DNA of 64,000 nucleotides. Source: Slackia exigua ATCC 700122. GTDB lineage: Bacteria > Actinomycetota > Coriobacteriia > Coriobacteriales > Eggerthellaceae. Where the stretch lies: contig NZ_GG700631.1 in assembly GCF_000162875.1 (NCBI RefSeq), forward strand, positions 110,258 to 174,257, written 5' to 3'. The notes under the pieces were generated by a model. It searched no databases. It was not told where the DNA came from and saw only the letters and a list, made by a program, of their open reading frames with translations. Below, piece by piece: positions 42,840 through 50,519 of this stretch. The translations under genes were made by a program, and so were the position numbers. Numbering within the stretch: the stretch's first letter is position 1; each line of letters begins with the position of its first letter.

Positions 42840-42863
42840 TACTATCCTTTATTGAGGATAGTA
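42840..42863. promoter_or_regulatory. Inverted repeat upstream of ABC/nif-like operon
   Basis: TACTATCC (42840-42847) and GGATAGTA (42856-42863) are exact inverted copies with an 8-bp AT-rich spacer, 16 bp before the permease start. The site suits a repressor, for example a metalloregulator. It matches no consensus that I know. The rest of the 235-bp gap to the next gene shows no riboswitch I can recognise. Confidence 0.45.
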
Positions 42864-43058
42864 TGTTCACGCAAATATAGCATGGTCGATGACGTGGTGC
42901 ATAGAGCGCGCAGGAAAACGGGTGGAGAGTGAGCCGAATTCGATCAGCGCATGCTTCACCATAAGGCTGTCGCAGCCGATCATCTGTTCGCGCGCAAGAC
43001 GGATGCCCGGAGCGATCGACTCGCTTGAACTTAGCTCAAAGATATCCTCCGACCATGC

Positions 43059-43508
43059 TCATGATCGGCGTTGGCTCCTCCTTCTGATAACGAAGACCAG
43101 ATACCCGAGCGCCATGCCGACCAGAGAGATCGCGGCACCCGCAGGCACCATGGAAGCCTCCGGCATGTTCACCTTGCCGAACGCGAGATTGTTCGCCATG
43201 CTGAACGTGGCGTACTCCGCGAGCATGTACATGACGCCGAATCCGATGCTGAAAACCCATTTCCCTCCTCCCCAATAGTCGTTCCTGCCGATCAGGAACG
43301 AGACGACCAAGGTGGTCGCCGGGAGGATGATCCAGAAGAACACGAGCGAATATCCCATAGCGCCTTCGGCGTACGTCATGGCGAAGGCCCAGAACACGAC
43401 GATCGCCACGGCCCAGATGACTAGATACGACGCAATCAATGCCAGTTTGGAGGGTTTGCCCTTCGCGGCATTCGTGCTTTCATTCCGATAGCCGATAGGA
43501 CTGCTCAT
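43059..43508 (-). CDS. Four-helix membrane protein of unknown function
   Basis: Encodes 149 residues with four membrane helices (about 22-45, 55-73, 83-103 and 115-140), a polar N-terminus and a basic C-terminal RRRSQRRS, a 'positive-inside' end. GRNDYWGGGKW between helices 2 and 3 looks conserved in character, but I cannot name the family. GGGAGAG precedes the start. It sits upstream of the ABC/nif-like operon on the same strand with a 235-bp gap and is probably transcribed separately. Confidence 0.7.
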   Translation of the reverse strand: MSSPIGYRNESTNAAKGKPSKLALIASYLVIWAVAIVVFWAFAMTYAEGAMGYSLVFFWIILPATTLVVSFLIGRNDYWGGGKWVFSIGFGVMYMLAEYATFSMANNLAFGKVNMPEASMVPAGAAISLVGMALGYLVFVIRRRSQRRS

Positions 43509-43604
43509 GATCGTCTCTCCCTTCGGAACCCTCGGTCAAAACTCCTTTGCATCCCTCGCATCGAACATACGCCTTCTTGAGCGCTTTCTCCAGCCGCTCG
43601 CCGG

Positions 43605-43745
43605 TTAATCGGGAAGCAGGATCGCCAGCACGCCCGAACCGGCAGCCAAGCCGACCGATGAGCCGGGATTGGAATAATACGGAACGCAATACGAGCTTCC
43701 CTGATCGACGCCGGCGACATACAGGCCAGAAGTCAAAGGAACGTT
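43605..43745 (-). pseudogene. C-terminal fragment of a flavoprotein reductase
   Basis: The 46 residues VPLTSGLYVAGVDQGSSYCV then PYYSNPGSSVGLAAGSGVLA match the closing FAD-binding segment of fumarate-reductase-like flavoproteins (LYAAGxDxGSxY, NPGSSVGLALGSG). Nothing recognisable precedes it and there is no start signal. It is the surviving 3' end of a deleted gene. Confidence 0.6.
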
Positions 43746-43781
43746 GACCGGCCCTCGAACGTCCTGAATTCCACGGCATGC

Positions 43782-43806
43782 TATAATACGTACATTCGTT
43801 CGTATT
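43782..43806 (+). promoter_or_regulatory. rarA promoter -10 and dyad
   Basis: TATAAT at 43782-43787 overlaps the dyad AATACG-N10-CGTATT (43785-43806), which ends 11 bp before the rarA start. The dyad may be an operator; it does not match a standard LexA box. The mRNA leader would be very short. Confidence 0.45.
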
Positions 43807-43817
43807 AAGGAAATGCC

Positions 43818-45164
43818 ATGAAACCCTCTTTGGTCGAACAGGACTCCCTTTTCGACGCACAGGTCGATGCGGCACGCCCGCTCGCCGCACGACTGCGCCC
43901 GCGCTCGCTCGATGAGGTCGTCGGACAGCAGCATCTGATCGGCCCTGGCAAGGTGCTGAGGCGCATCATCGAATCCGACCAGGTATCCTCCATGATCTTC
44001 TGGGGGCCTCCCGGTGTCGGCAAAACCACGCTCGCCCGAGTCATCGCAGATCAGACCGAAGCCCGATTCATAAATTTCTCAGCTGTGACCAGCGGTATTA
44101 AAGAAATACGCACGATCATGCAGGAAGCGGACGCGCAGCGCGGTCTGGGAAGGCGCACGATCGTCTTCGTGGATGAGATCCATCGCTTCAACAAGGCCCA
44201 GCAGGACGCCTTCCTCCCCTTCGTGGAAAAGGGCGCCATAACGCTCATCGGCGCCACGACGGAAAACCCTTCGTTCGAGGTGAACGGGGCGCTCCTGTCG
44301 CGCTGCAAGGTGTTCGTGCTCAAGGCGCTCACTGAAAACGATGTCGTCGAGCTTCTCAAGCGAGCACTTTCCGATGAGCGTGGATTCGGCGACGCCGATG
44401 TGCGCATCGAAGACGACCTGCTGCACGCAATCGCCCTCTTCTCCAACGGCGATGCCCGCAGCGCGCTGTCCACGCTGGAAATGGCGACCCTCAACGGCGA
44501 CGAGCAGGACGGCATCATCGCGGTCACGTCCGATACCGTTGCGCAATGCACGTCGAACAGACGGCTTCTTTATGACAAGGATGGCGACGAGCACTACAAC
44601 ATTATCTCGGCGCTGCACAAATCCATGCGGAATTCCGACCCGGATGCCGCCGTCTACTGGCTTGCGCGCATGCTCGAAAGCGGCGAAGACCCGCTCTACA
44701 TCGCGCGACGCATCACGCGCTTCGCCGCGGAAGACATCGGGCTCGCCGATACGAACGCCCTCAACGTCGCCGTGAACGCTTTCCACGCCTGCCACTTCAT
44801 AGGCATGCCCGAATGCAGCGTGCATCTGTCGGAAGCCGTCATCTACCTGTCCCTCGCGCCAAAATCAAACAGCAGCTATATCGCCTACGAGCATGCCAAA
44901 AAGGATGCTCTGACCACCATAGCCGAGCCGGTCCCGCTCGTCATCCGCAACGCGCCGACGCGCCTTATGAAAGACCTCGGCTACGGCAAGGGGTACAAGC
45001 TTGCCCATCATGAAGAGCACAAGGTGGCCGCCGGCATGCGATGCCTGCCCGATTCGCTTGCGGGCCGCACATACTACCAACCTACCGAAGAGGGACGGGA
45101 ATCCTGGCTCAAGGAACGTCTCGAACAGGTGAAGGCATGGCGTGGGCATGCGTCGGAGGAATAA
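43818..45164 (+). CDS. rarA: RarA/MgsA replication-associated recombination ATPase
   Basis: Encodes 448 residues. The entry RLRPRSLDEVVGQQHLIGPG, Walker A FWGPPGVGKTTLAR, Walker B TIVFVDEIHRFNKAQQDAFL, sensor 1 ITLIGATTENPSF and the arginine-finger region NGALLSRCKVF are those of the RarA/WRNIP1 clamp-loader-like AAA+ family. The C-terminal tetramerisation domain has GMPECSVHLSEAVIYLSLAP and GYKLAHHEEH. It acts at stalled replication forks. AAGGAAA precedes the start. A TATAAT box lies 30 bp upstream. Confidence 0.96.
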   Translation: MKPSLVEQDSLFDAQVDAARPLAARLRPRSLDEVVGQQHLIGPGKVLRRIIESDQVSSMIFWGPPGVGKTTLARVIADQTEARFINFSAVTSGIKEIRTIMQEADAQRGLGRRTIVFVDEIHRFNKAQQDAFLPFVEKGAITLIGATTENPSFEVNGALLSRCKVFVLKALTENDVVELLKRALSDERGFGDADVRIEDDLLHAIALFSNGDARSALSTLEMATLNGDEQDGIIAVTSDTVAQCTSNRRLLYDKDGDEHYNIISALHKSMRNSDPDAAVYWLARMLESGEDPLYIARRITRFAAEDIGLADTNALNVAVNAFHACHFIGMPECSVHLSEAVIYLSLAPKSNSSYIAYEHAKKDALTTIAEPVPLVIRNAPTRLMKDLGYGKGYKLAHHEEHKVAAGMRCLPDSLAGRTYYQPTEEGRESWLKERLEQVKAWRGHASEE

Positions 45165-45177
45165 AGCGCGCAAGGAA

Positions 45178-45210
45178 ATGCTTTCGGTATCTTACCGATG
45201 CCGAAAGCAT
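45178..45210 (+). terminator. Hairpin after rarA
   Basis: ATGCTTTCGG (45178-45187) and CCGAAAGCAT (45201-45210) pair perfectly, with inner ATC/GAT pairs extending the stem. It starts 13 bp after the rarA stop. Only a mixed AT stretch follows rather than a T-run. Confidence 0.55.
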
Positions 45211-45215
45211 CTATT

Positions 45216-45353
45216 ATGTTGCAGTTAACCGCCGTTCGACCTACACGTGGAAAACCTTCGTATGAAGCGCTCTCTGCCAAGGCCTACCATGCCAAGTTGA
45301 ACGCCGAGGGCGTCGCAATGCCGTCTTCCGACTGGAACGATGAAGGTGAGTGA
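45216..45353 (+). CDS. Small 45-residue ORF, possible fragment
   Basis: The ATG at 45216 opens 45 codons whose latter part (KPSYEALSAKAYHAKLNAEG then VAMPSSDWNDEGE) has a natural helix-plus-acidic-tail composition. There is no ribosome binding site because a hairpin lies immediately upstream. It may be a real microprotein or the 3' end of a lost gene. I do not recognise the family. Confidence 0.25.
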   Translation: MLQLTAVRPTRGKPSYEALSAKAYHAKLNAEGVAMPSSDWNDEGE

Positions 45354-45380
45354 TCGCACGCGGCCAGCCCGGCAATCCCG

Positions 45381-46397
45381 CTATGCTTCGTCGGACCCGT
45401 ATTCTCCCGCAGAGATAGCGGGCTCGGGCGCATCGATCTTAGACACGTCGCCCTTCCCCGCCGCCACGAGCAGGATAGTGCCTACCATAAGCGCAAGGCC
45501 GATCCAATCCCACGACGAAAACGACGTTCCCACGAGCACGGCCGAGCACACAGTGGCGCTTACGGGCTCGATGGCTCCCAGCTGGCTTCCCTGCACCGCT
45601 CCCACCAGAGCTATACCGTGCAGGTACAGGAAGAACGCCGCGAAGGTTCCGACGGCGACGATGACCGCAAGCACCGCGACGCCTGCAACGTCGAGCTGCG
45701 GGATGAGCGCGGTTCCCATGGCGTTGCCCGCGCTTGCGACGGTATCGATCCCGGGGACGAAGAAGGCCGCTATCCACACCGCAGCGCCGGCGACGCCGCC
45801 CGCGAACATGCCCAGCCCCGTCGTGACGAAGCTTCCCCATCCACGGCTCAGGGGCGTCGACAGCATCGAATACGCAGCGGCCGTCGCCGCAGTGGCGAAA
45901 CCCCAGAACAACGCCGCACCTGAAAGCGACAGCGTCCCAAGGTCGCCCTGCGTGGCAATGACTGCGGTCGCGACGATCGCCAGCACAAGCCCTGCCACCT
46001 CGGGCCTTCGAGGAAGGCGCCTCGCAAGCATGCAGCTCGCGATCATGATCATGACGATGTTGAGGCTCTGCATGACCGTCGCCGTGCCTGCATTCGTATA
46101 CCCGATGGCGATCACGTAGGTAAGCTGGCAGAGATACAGGCCCGCGATGCCGAAGAGCAGAAGGCGCCGACGCGCACGGCGGTCGGCAAGGATCCCCCGC
46201 GCCTGCGCACGATAACGAACCGCGATGAGCGCGATGAACAGAGCACCCGCGCCCAACATGCGAACCATCGTGATGAACAAGCTCGATATGGCATAGCTCT
46301 CCAGCAGGAACTGCGAGCATGTGCCCGAGAACCCCCAGAGCGCCGCCCCTGCGAGCGTTGATGCTATGCCTATCGTCCGTTTTTGCATGAAAGGCAT
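45381..46397 (-). CDS. EamA-family (DMT) transporter
   Basis: Encodes 338 residues from ATG 46397 (46388 is an alternative; neither has a strong binding site). Ten membrane helices form two EamA halves: TLAGAALWGFSGTCSQFLLE in the first and GALFWGFATAATAAAYSMLS in the second, each ending with the EPVSATVCSAVLVG- or AGTATVMQSLNIVM-type helix. The DMT superfamily exports metabolites such as amino acids. The substrate is unknown. It is convergent with rarA and the small ORF. Confidence 0.9.
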   Translation of the reverse strand: MPFMQKRTIGIASTLAGAALWGFSGTCSQFLLESYAISSLFITMVRMLGAGALFIALIAVRYRAQARGILADRRARRRLLLFGIAGLYLCQLTYVIAIGYTNAGTATVMQSLNIVMIMIASCMLARRLPRRPEVAGLVLAIVATAVIATQGDLGTLSLSGAALFWGFATAATAAAYSMLSTPLSRGWGSFVTTGLGMFAGGVAGAAVWIAAFFVPGIDTVASAGNAMGTALIPQLDVAGVAVLAVIVAVGTFAAFFLYLHGIALVGAVQGSQLGAIEPVSATVCSAVLVGTSFSSWDWIGLALMVGTILLVAAGKGDVSKIDAPEPAISAGEYGSDEA

Positions 46398-46539
46398 TAT
46401 AGAGCGACCGATGCCTCTATCCGCGCGCGCCGCCGTGCGCATGATCCGGAAATGATCAACTGCCGACGAGAATCTGTCCTGCGCCGCGAGCACCAACTAT
46501 CGCAGCGGGAGAGCCGTATCCCGTTCGGATGCATGTCTG

Positions 46540-46833
46540 CTAGAAGGATTCGCAATGCGTCCACATGCTGAGAACCCTCACGATTCCCTCGTAGGCAACA
46601 CCGCCTTCTTCGAGCTCTCCCTCGATGACCTCATAAACGAAGCGATACTGACGATCGATGCGTCTCGAATGCATACCCTGCAGGCTGCCAACCAGCTGCT
46701 CGACGAGGCGCTCGTCATCCTGAACGACGCCCTGAACGACCATTTCCGTTGGATGATCGAACGGCAATGCGACATGCTTGCGAAGAGTCGACTGATCGGC
46801 GTGCAGTTCGATGTCCTGCTGGAAGGCGGGTTT
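46540..46833 (-). pseudogene. Txe/YoeB-type toxin, N-terminally damaged
   Basis: The frame open from 46833 to 46540 reads KPAFQQDIELHADQSTLRKH and ends LVGSLQGMHSRRIDRQYRFV, YEV and VLSMWTHCESF. The second half is the Txe/YoeB core (GxxSRRIDxxHRLVYxV, then RMWTHYE). No start codon with a site exists: a TGA immediately precedes KPAF, and the expected first 10-20 residues are absent. AAGGAGG lies just upstream in another frame. It is probably inactive. The acidic partner antitoxin is not next to it in the same orientation. Confidence 0.5.
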
Positions 46834-46858
46834 TCACCCTCCTTCTTATATTCAAGAT

Positions 46859-46881
46859 GTATTACAATAATAATACAATAC
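46859..46881. promoter_or_regulatory. AT-rich dyad between Txe relic and relB-like gene
   Basis: GTATT-N13-AATAC with an internal TACAAT (46874-46879, -10-like) lies between the divergent toxin relic and antitoxin gene, where toxin-antitoxin autoregulation would act. Confidence 0.35.
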
Positions 46882-46898
46882 GATTGTAGGTGGAAAAT

Positions 46899-47138
46899 AT
46901 GGCGAAGACATCGGTCTTGCAAGTACGCATGGACAGCGATCTCAAAGAACATGCCGAAAGCCTGTACAAGAATATGGGCACCTCGCTCGCCGAAGCGGTA
47001 AGGATATTCGCCCGTCAGAGCGTCCTGGAAAACGGCATGCCCTTCATGGTTCACGTGCCCGCCGGCCATGACAGCCGCACCTTAGGAATCGCCAACGGGC
47101 GCTACACCATCCCCGACGACATCGACGCAGACAACTAG
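46899..47138 (+). CDS. RelB/DinJ-family antitoxin
   Basis: Encodes 79 residues. The ribbon-helix-helix start KTSVLQVRMDSDLKEHAESL and LYKNMGTSLAEAVRIFARQS is the RelB/DinJ signature. The tail GIANGRYTIPDDIDADN is the usual disordered toxin-binding end. AGGTGG precedes ATG 46899; a GTG at 46890 is an alternative. It is followed after 30 bp by a PIN-domain toxin gene with a nonsense codon, so this antitoxin may be an orphan. Confidence 0.85.
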   Translation: MAKTSVLQVRMDSDLKEHAESLYKNMGTSLAEAVRIFARQSVLENGMPFMVHVPAGHDSRTLGIANGRYTIPDDIDADN

Positions 47139-47168
47139 GAAATCGCCGCCCTGTTCGGGGTGGTCTAG

Positions 47169-47573
47169 ATGAGAGTGCTCCTCGATACGCACATCGCGCT
47201 CTGAGCGCTGGCCGAAAGCTCGAAACTGCCCGAAGAACTCGTGCCTCTCCTTGAATCGCGCGACAACCTCGTCTGCTACAGCATCGTTTCGGTATGGAAA
47301 GTCGCCATCAAGCATGCCATCCATCCTGAGAGCATGCCTATGCCGGAAGAGGACTTCGTCAAGCTCTGCGAGCAGACGGGCTTCGTTCGCCTGCCCCTCG
47401 AGCCTGCGCACATCTACGCTGTCAAGACGCTCTCGCGCGAAAGGAATGCCGCACGGCATAACGACCCCTTCGATCGTCTGCTCATCGCGCAAGCGAAGGT
47501 CGAAGGACTCACGTTCGCGACACATGACCAGTCGCTTCCCTCCTATCGCGAAAGGTGCATCACCTTATTCTGA
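47169..47573 (+). pseudogene. VapC-like PIN-domain toxin with in-frame TGA
   Basis: The 134 codons read RVLLDTHIAL-stop-ALAES, then YSIVSVWKVAIKHAI, RLPLEPAHIYAVKTLSRERN and NDPFDRLLIAQAKVEGLTFA then THDQSL. All PIN acidic residues (D6, the mid-domain E positions, D in NDPFDR and THD) are present. Codon 12, TGG (Trp) in the standard DTHIALWAL motif, is TGA at 47202-47204. It is a single-base knock-out of an otherwise intact RNase toxin behind a RelB-like antitoxin. A restart at a downstream codon would lack the first catalytic Asp. Confidence 0.75.
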
Positions 47574-47854
47574 GGCCCGGATCGAAAGTTGCGTTCTGAA
47601 GGTCTGGACCGAAAGCCACAGAAACGATTTGGAGACAGGGCCATACGACCGCCGAGCGCACGGGCAGCGGAACCGAGAACTTCATTGCCTAGATGAAGGA
47701 ATGCTGCAAGGCGTGGAACGATCCGGCCTCTCCGTCGCAACCGGCTCGCGGGAATCGCGCGCTATGGCAATGCCGACAGAACGGTATCGCCTTTCCGGTT
47801 ACGACCAGCTCGGCATAGAACTCCCTTACTCCGTCATGCAGGCGCCAAACGCCG
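47574..47854. other. No supported gene; possible decayed sequence
   Basis: These 281 bp lie between the PIN pseudogene and the convergent methyltransferase. Frames are broken by stops; a stretch reading GTENFIA-stop-MKECCKAWNDPA looks like former coding sequence, but I cannot identify it. Confidence 0.3.
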
Positions 47855-48670
47855 TCACTTCCCTGGAAAACCCAGGCGTATCAACTTCGTGCGGCGCTTC
47901 TTGTCGGCCACGCGCATCGATATGCGCGACACGATGCCGAGACGCCGGCCGATCAGGCGCAGGGCGTCTTCGAAGAACACCCGTTCCTCCATGAGCGTCG
48001 TCGACGTCTCGTCCGCGAAGGCGCGCGCGTCGTTCACGAAGAACCGCATGAGGGCATCGGCGTTACCCGTGCGCTTGATAAACCAGTTCGCGAATTTCAG
48101 GCCGTCCTCGTTCGTGGCGTCGAAAGCCATCTCTCCGCAAGGAAAGGCAGCGGCGCAGGCGTGCACGAAATCCTTGACCTGATCCGGCTCGAAGTATTGG
48201 AAGACGCCGGACACGACGAGAAGCGTCGGGCGTGACGCGTCGAGCGCGCCGACCCATCCCATGGCGAACATGTCGCCCTCGACGAGCGTGAGCGCATTCT
48301 CTTCGCCGAATGCCGCCCTGCGCTGCGCGATGGTTTCGGGAAGGTCGACGCCGAACCAACGTACATCCTTATCTGAAAGCGCGGAGCCGAGACGATAGAC
48401 GGCGGTCTCGAGGCCGAGGCCGAGCAGCACGACATTGCATGCCTCATGCGCCTCCGCGAACGCGGAGATCATATCGTCGAGGTTGTAGTATCGGGCGACC
48501 GAAGCCACGTTCGAATACTCGTACGACCCCTTCTCCGCACCCGCGGGGATCTTCGCTTCAAGATCGAGGGCCGCCTGGTCGAAGAAATACTCGGGGAATC
48601 GTTTCGAGACAGCGATGCGCGCGATGAGCGGAACATACGTTGTGTTTGCCACGCCTTCGAGCTTCTTCAT
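47855..48670 (-). CDS. Leucine carboxyl methyltransferase-like protein
   Basis: Encodes 271 residues of a class I SAM-dependent methyltransferase in the LCM/PPM1-like family (Tcmp-type). It contains GSYEYSNVASVARYYNLDDM, then motif I ACNVVLLGLGLETAVYRLG, WFGVDLPETIAQRRA and PTLLVVSGVFQYFEPDQVKD. Bacterial members methylate small carboxylates or hydroxyls in secondary metabolism. AAGGAG lies nine bases before this ATG; earlier ATGs overlap that site. A remnant of a second copy's 3' end lies just upstream (48727-48760). It is transcribed in the same direction as the LuxR regulator before it. Confidence 0.85.
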   Translation of the reverse strand: MKKLEGVANTTYVPLIARIAVSKRFPEYFFDQAALDLEAKIPAGAEKGSYEYSNVASVARYYNLDDMISAFAEAHEACNVVLLGLGLETAVYRLGSALSDKDVRWFGVDLPETIAQRRAAFGEENALTLVEGDMFAMGWVGALDASRPTLLVVSGVFQYFEPDQVKDFVHACAAAFPCGEMAFDATNEDGLKFANWFIKRTGNADALMRFFVNDARAFADETSTTLMEERVFFEDALRLIGRRLGIVSRISMRVADKKRRTKLIRLGFPGK

Positions 48671-48726
48671 GCGCATCATCTCCTTGGATGCCGAACGCCG
48701 ACGCGTCTGCCGCACAACGGCATTTC

Positions 48727-48760
48727 CCCTGAAAATCCAAGCATATCAGCTTCGTGCAAC
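48727..48760 (-). repeat. Relic of a second methyltransferase 3' end
   Basis: The minus strand reads CTKLICLDFQGK, matching the last residues RTKLIRLGFPGK of the adjacent methyltransferase. The nucleotide match to 47861-47899 is roughly 70 percent. It appears to be the end of a former tandem paralogue lost by recombination. Confidence 0.5.
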
Positions 48761-48769
48761 TTTTGCGCG

Positions 48770-50308
48770 TCATTCTGCGCGACGGTGCTCCATCTTGGAA
48801 AGCGTATCGAGCAGCTGTTGCTTCGAATGCACGCCGATCTTCACATAGAGGCTTCTCGTGTAGCCCTTCACGGTATTCTCGGAGATGAACAGCTCCTCAC
48901 TGATGCGGCCCTTGCTGCGCCCTTGGGCTATGTACCAGGCCATGTCCCGTTCACGATCGGTCAGGCCGAAAACCTCCTGAAGCTCGGCGCAGCGATGCTC
49001 CAATGTATCGGCCGCAGAATCGCGCTCTTCAACGGATGGACGTTCCGACGCCTGCGCTGATCGCAGAGAGTCGTTGTACCGGCCGTCCGATCCGAGATCG
49101 GCGAAGAAGGGTCGAGACGCAGGCACGTCATCCCGAAGCACGAAAGCCATGCTGAGCGCAAGCAGGCACACCACGATCGCGATGGCAACGGTAACGAACC
49201 CATCGGTCACACCGACAGCGGATATGAGATGCCGACCGACCTCGCGCGGTAGAAGATGTATGACCCAAACGCCGCCGAGAACCAGATAGGGCTCATACGA
49301 GCTGTGTCGCGAAAAATCATAGGCGCAATACCAGAGCAACCCGAGCATGAGCGTGTTCGCCATCGTGACAAGCACGGCTCCTGTCTCCGCAAACGGCTGG
49401 TCGAGCGAGGCGATGAGCAACACGCCCGCCACCATGAACGCTATCTGGAAACGCCACGCAGATCCGAACCCGAACCGCGCGCCGCGTGCAAGCACCCGCC
49501 AGACCACGGCGATGCAGATGAGAGCGACTCCGACCTGGTGGACGATCTGAAACGGCACCGAAAGCGCAATCGATTGACCATCGGGAAACCCGCGCGCGAT
49601 GCCGAGGGCGAAATCGAGCAATGCAAGTCCGCATGCCAGGCGTATGAACGTCGATCGGGGCTCGGCGTCATACGCATGGTCGCGCGGCACCGCATCGCCC
49701 CCCAAGGTTCCCTCATCAAGCAGCGCGGAAGCACGCCAATACGCGACAAGGGCGAGCGTAGGCAGGAATGCTGCGATGACATAGACCAGGTCTTGCGGCA
49801 GAAACCCGACGACAAGCCCGCCGAGCGCACTTGCGGCAAGACAGGCGAACGCATAGAAGAACGCGACCCTAGGCGCTAAGCGCACGAAGATGCCGATCCA
49901 CATGCCGGCGCCCCATACGAGCCCGAGACCGCCGATCACGCATGCGAACAGATCGAAAGGAACGCCAGGCGCAATCGGCTGCACGAGATGAAACACGGGC
50001 GCCAACGTCATCGCCGTGACGGAAAACCAGCTCAGATTGCGCTGGACGACGCGTCCCATGCTTCGATGTGAGAATACGACAAGAAGCAGCACGATGAACG
50101 CGACGCGGATGAGGTTTGCGAGAACGGTATATGAGCCGAAATCGGTCGCAGCATATCGGCCGTAGATGATGGCCTGGATCCAAATTCTCACGACCGCAAG
50201 CCCGAGCAGACACGGCACAAAGGAAGAGACGCGCTCGCGGAGGATGGCCGCGGTCATGCGCATGCCATCGCGCGACGCATGCGCGCCTCGGACCTTCCCC
50301 TCCCCCAT
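48770..50308 (-). CDS. LuxR-family regulator with multi-spanning membrane domain
   Basis: Encodes 512 residues. About twelve helices fill residues 20-390. The C-terminal LuxR domain is GLTDRERDMAWYIAQGRSKG then RISEELFISENTVKGYTRSL at about 445-505. The start at 50308 has GGGAGG eight bases upstream; the open frame extends further without a site. It lies downstream of a flavoprotein and cytochrome operon on the same strand, separated by a hairpin, and probably controls that operon. The signal sensed is unknown. Confidence 0.87.
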   Translation of the reverse strand: MGEGKVRGAHASRDGMRMTAAILRERVSSFVPCLLGLAVVRIWIQAIIYGRYAATDFGSYTVLANLIRVAFIVLLLVVFSHRSMGRVVQRNLSWFSVTAMTLAPVFHLVQPIAPGVPFDLFACVIGGLGLVWGAGMWIGIFVRLAPRVAFFYAFACLAASALGGLVVGFLPQDLVYVIAAFLPTLALVAYWRASALLDEGTLGGDAVPRDHAYDAEPRSTFIRLACGLALLDFALGIARGFPDGQSIALSVPFQIVHQVGVALICIAVVWRVLARGARFGFGSAWRFQIAFMVAGVLLIASLDQPFAETGAVLVTMANTLMLGLLWYCAYDFSRHSSYEPYLVLGGVWVIHLLPREVGRHLISAVGVTDGFVTVAIAIVVCLLALSMAFVLRDDVPASRPFFADLGSDGRYNDSLRSAQASERPSVEERDSAADTLEHRCAELQEVFGLTDRERDMAWYIAQGRSKGRISEELFISENTVKGYTRSLYVKIGVHSKQQLLDTLSKMEHRRAE

Positions 50309-50367
50309 CTGGCAGCCTCCCATTCCTGCGTTATACGTCCGTTCATTATAGAGGTACGACGCAAAGG

Positions 50368-50400
50368 CGGCACGACCCCTCCGAAGGATGGATCGTGCCG
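50368..50400 (-). terminator. Hairpin after the flavoprotein operon
   Basis: CGGCACGA (50368-50375) and TCGTGCCG (50393-50400) pair perfectly. On the minus strand CCTTTGC follows. It lies between the flavoprotein stop (50520) and the LuxR gene start (50308). Confidence 0.5.
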
Positions 50401-50519
50401 TATGCACAATGCCGTGCCGCCATTCGTTGACGAGGCGGCGCGATGCTGCATCGTTGATACAAGGAAGGCTCCAAGAAGCGTCCGTCGGATCAACGTGTAC
50501 GAAAAGCCCTTGTCCTCCC

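Noticed and set aside
42825-43058. Possible cobalamin riboswitch before the FecCD-type permease
   Set aside because: The gap is short and I could not find a B12-box-like element or the expected helices; only a simple inverted repeat is present.
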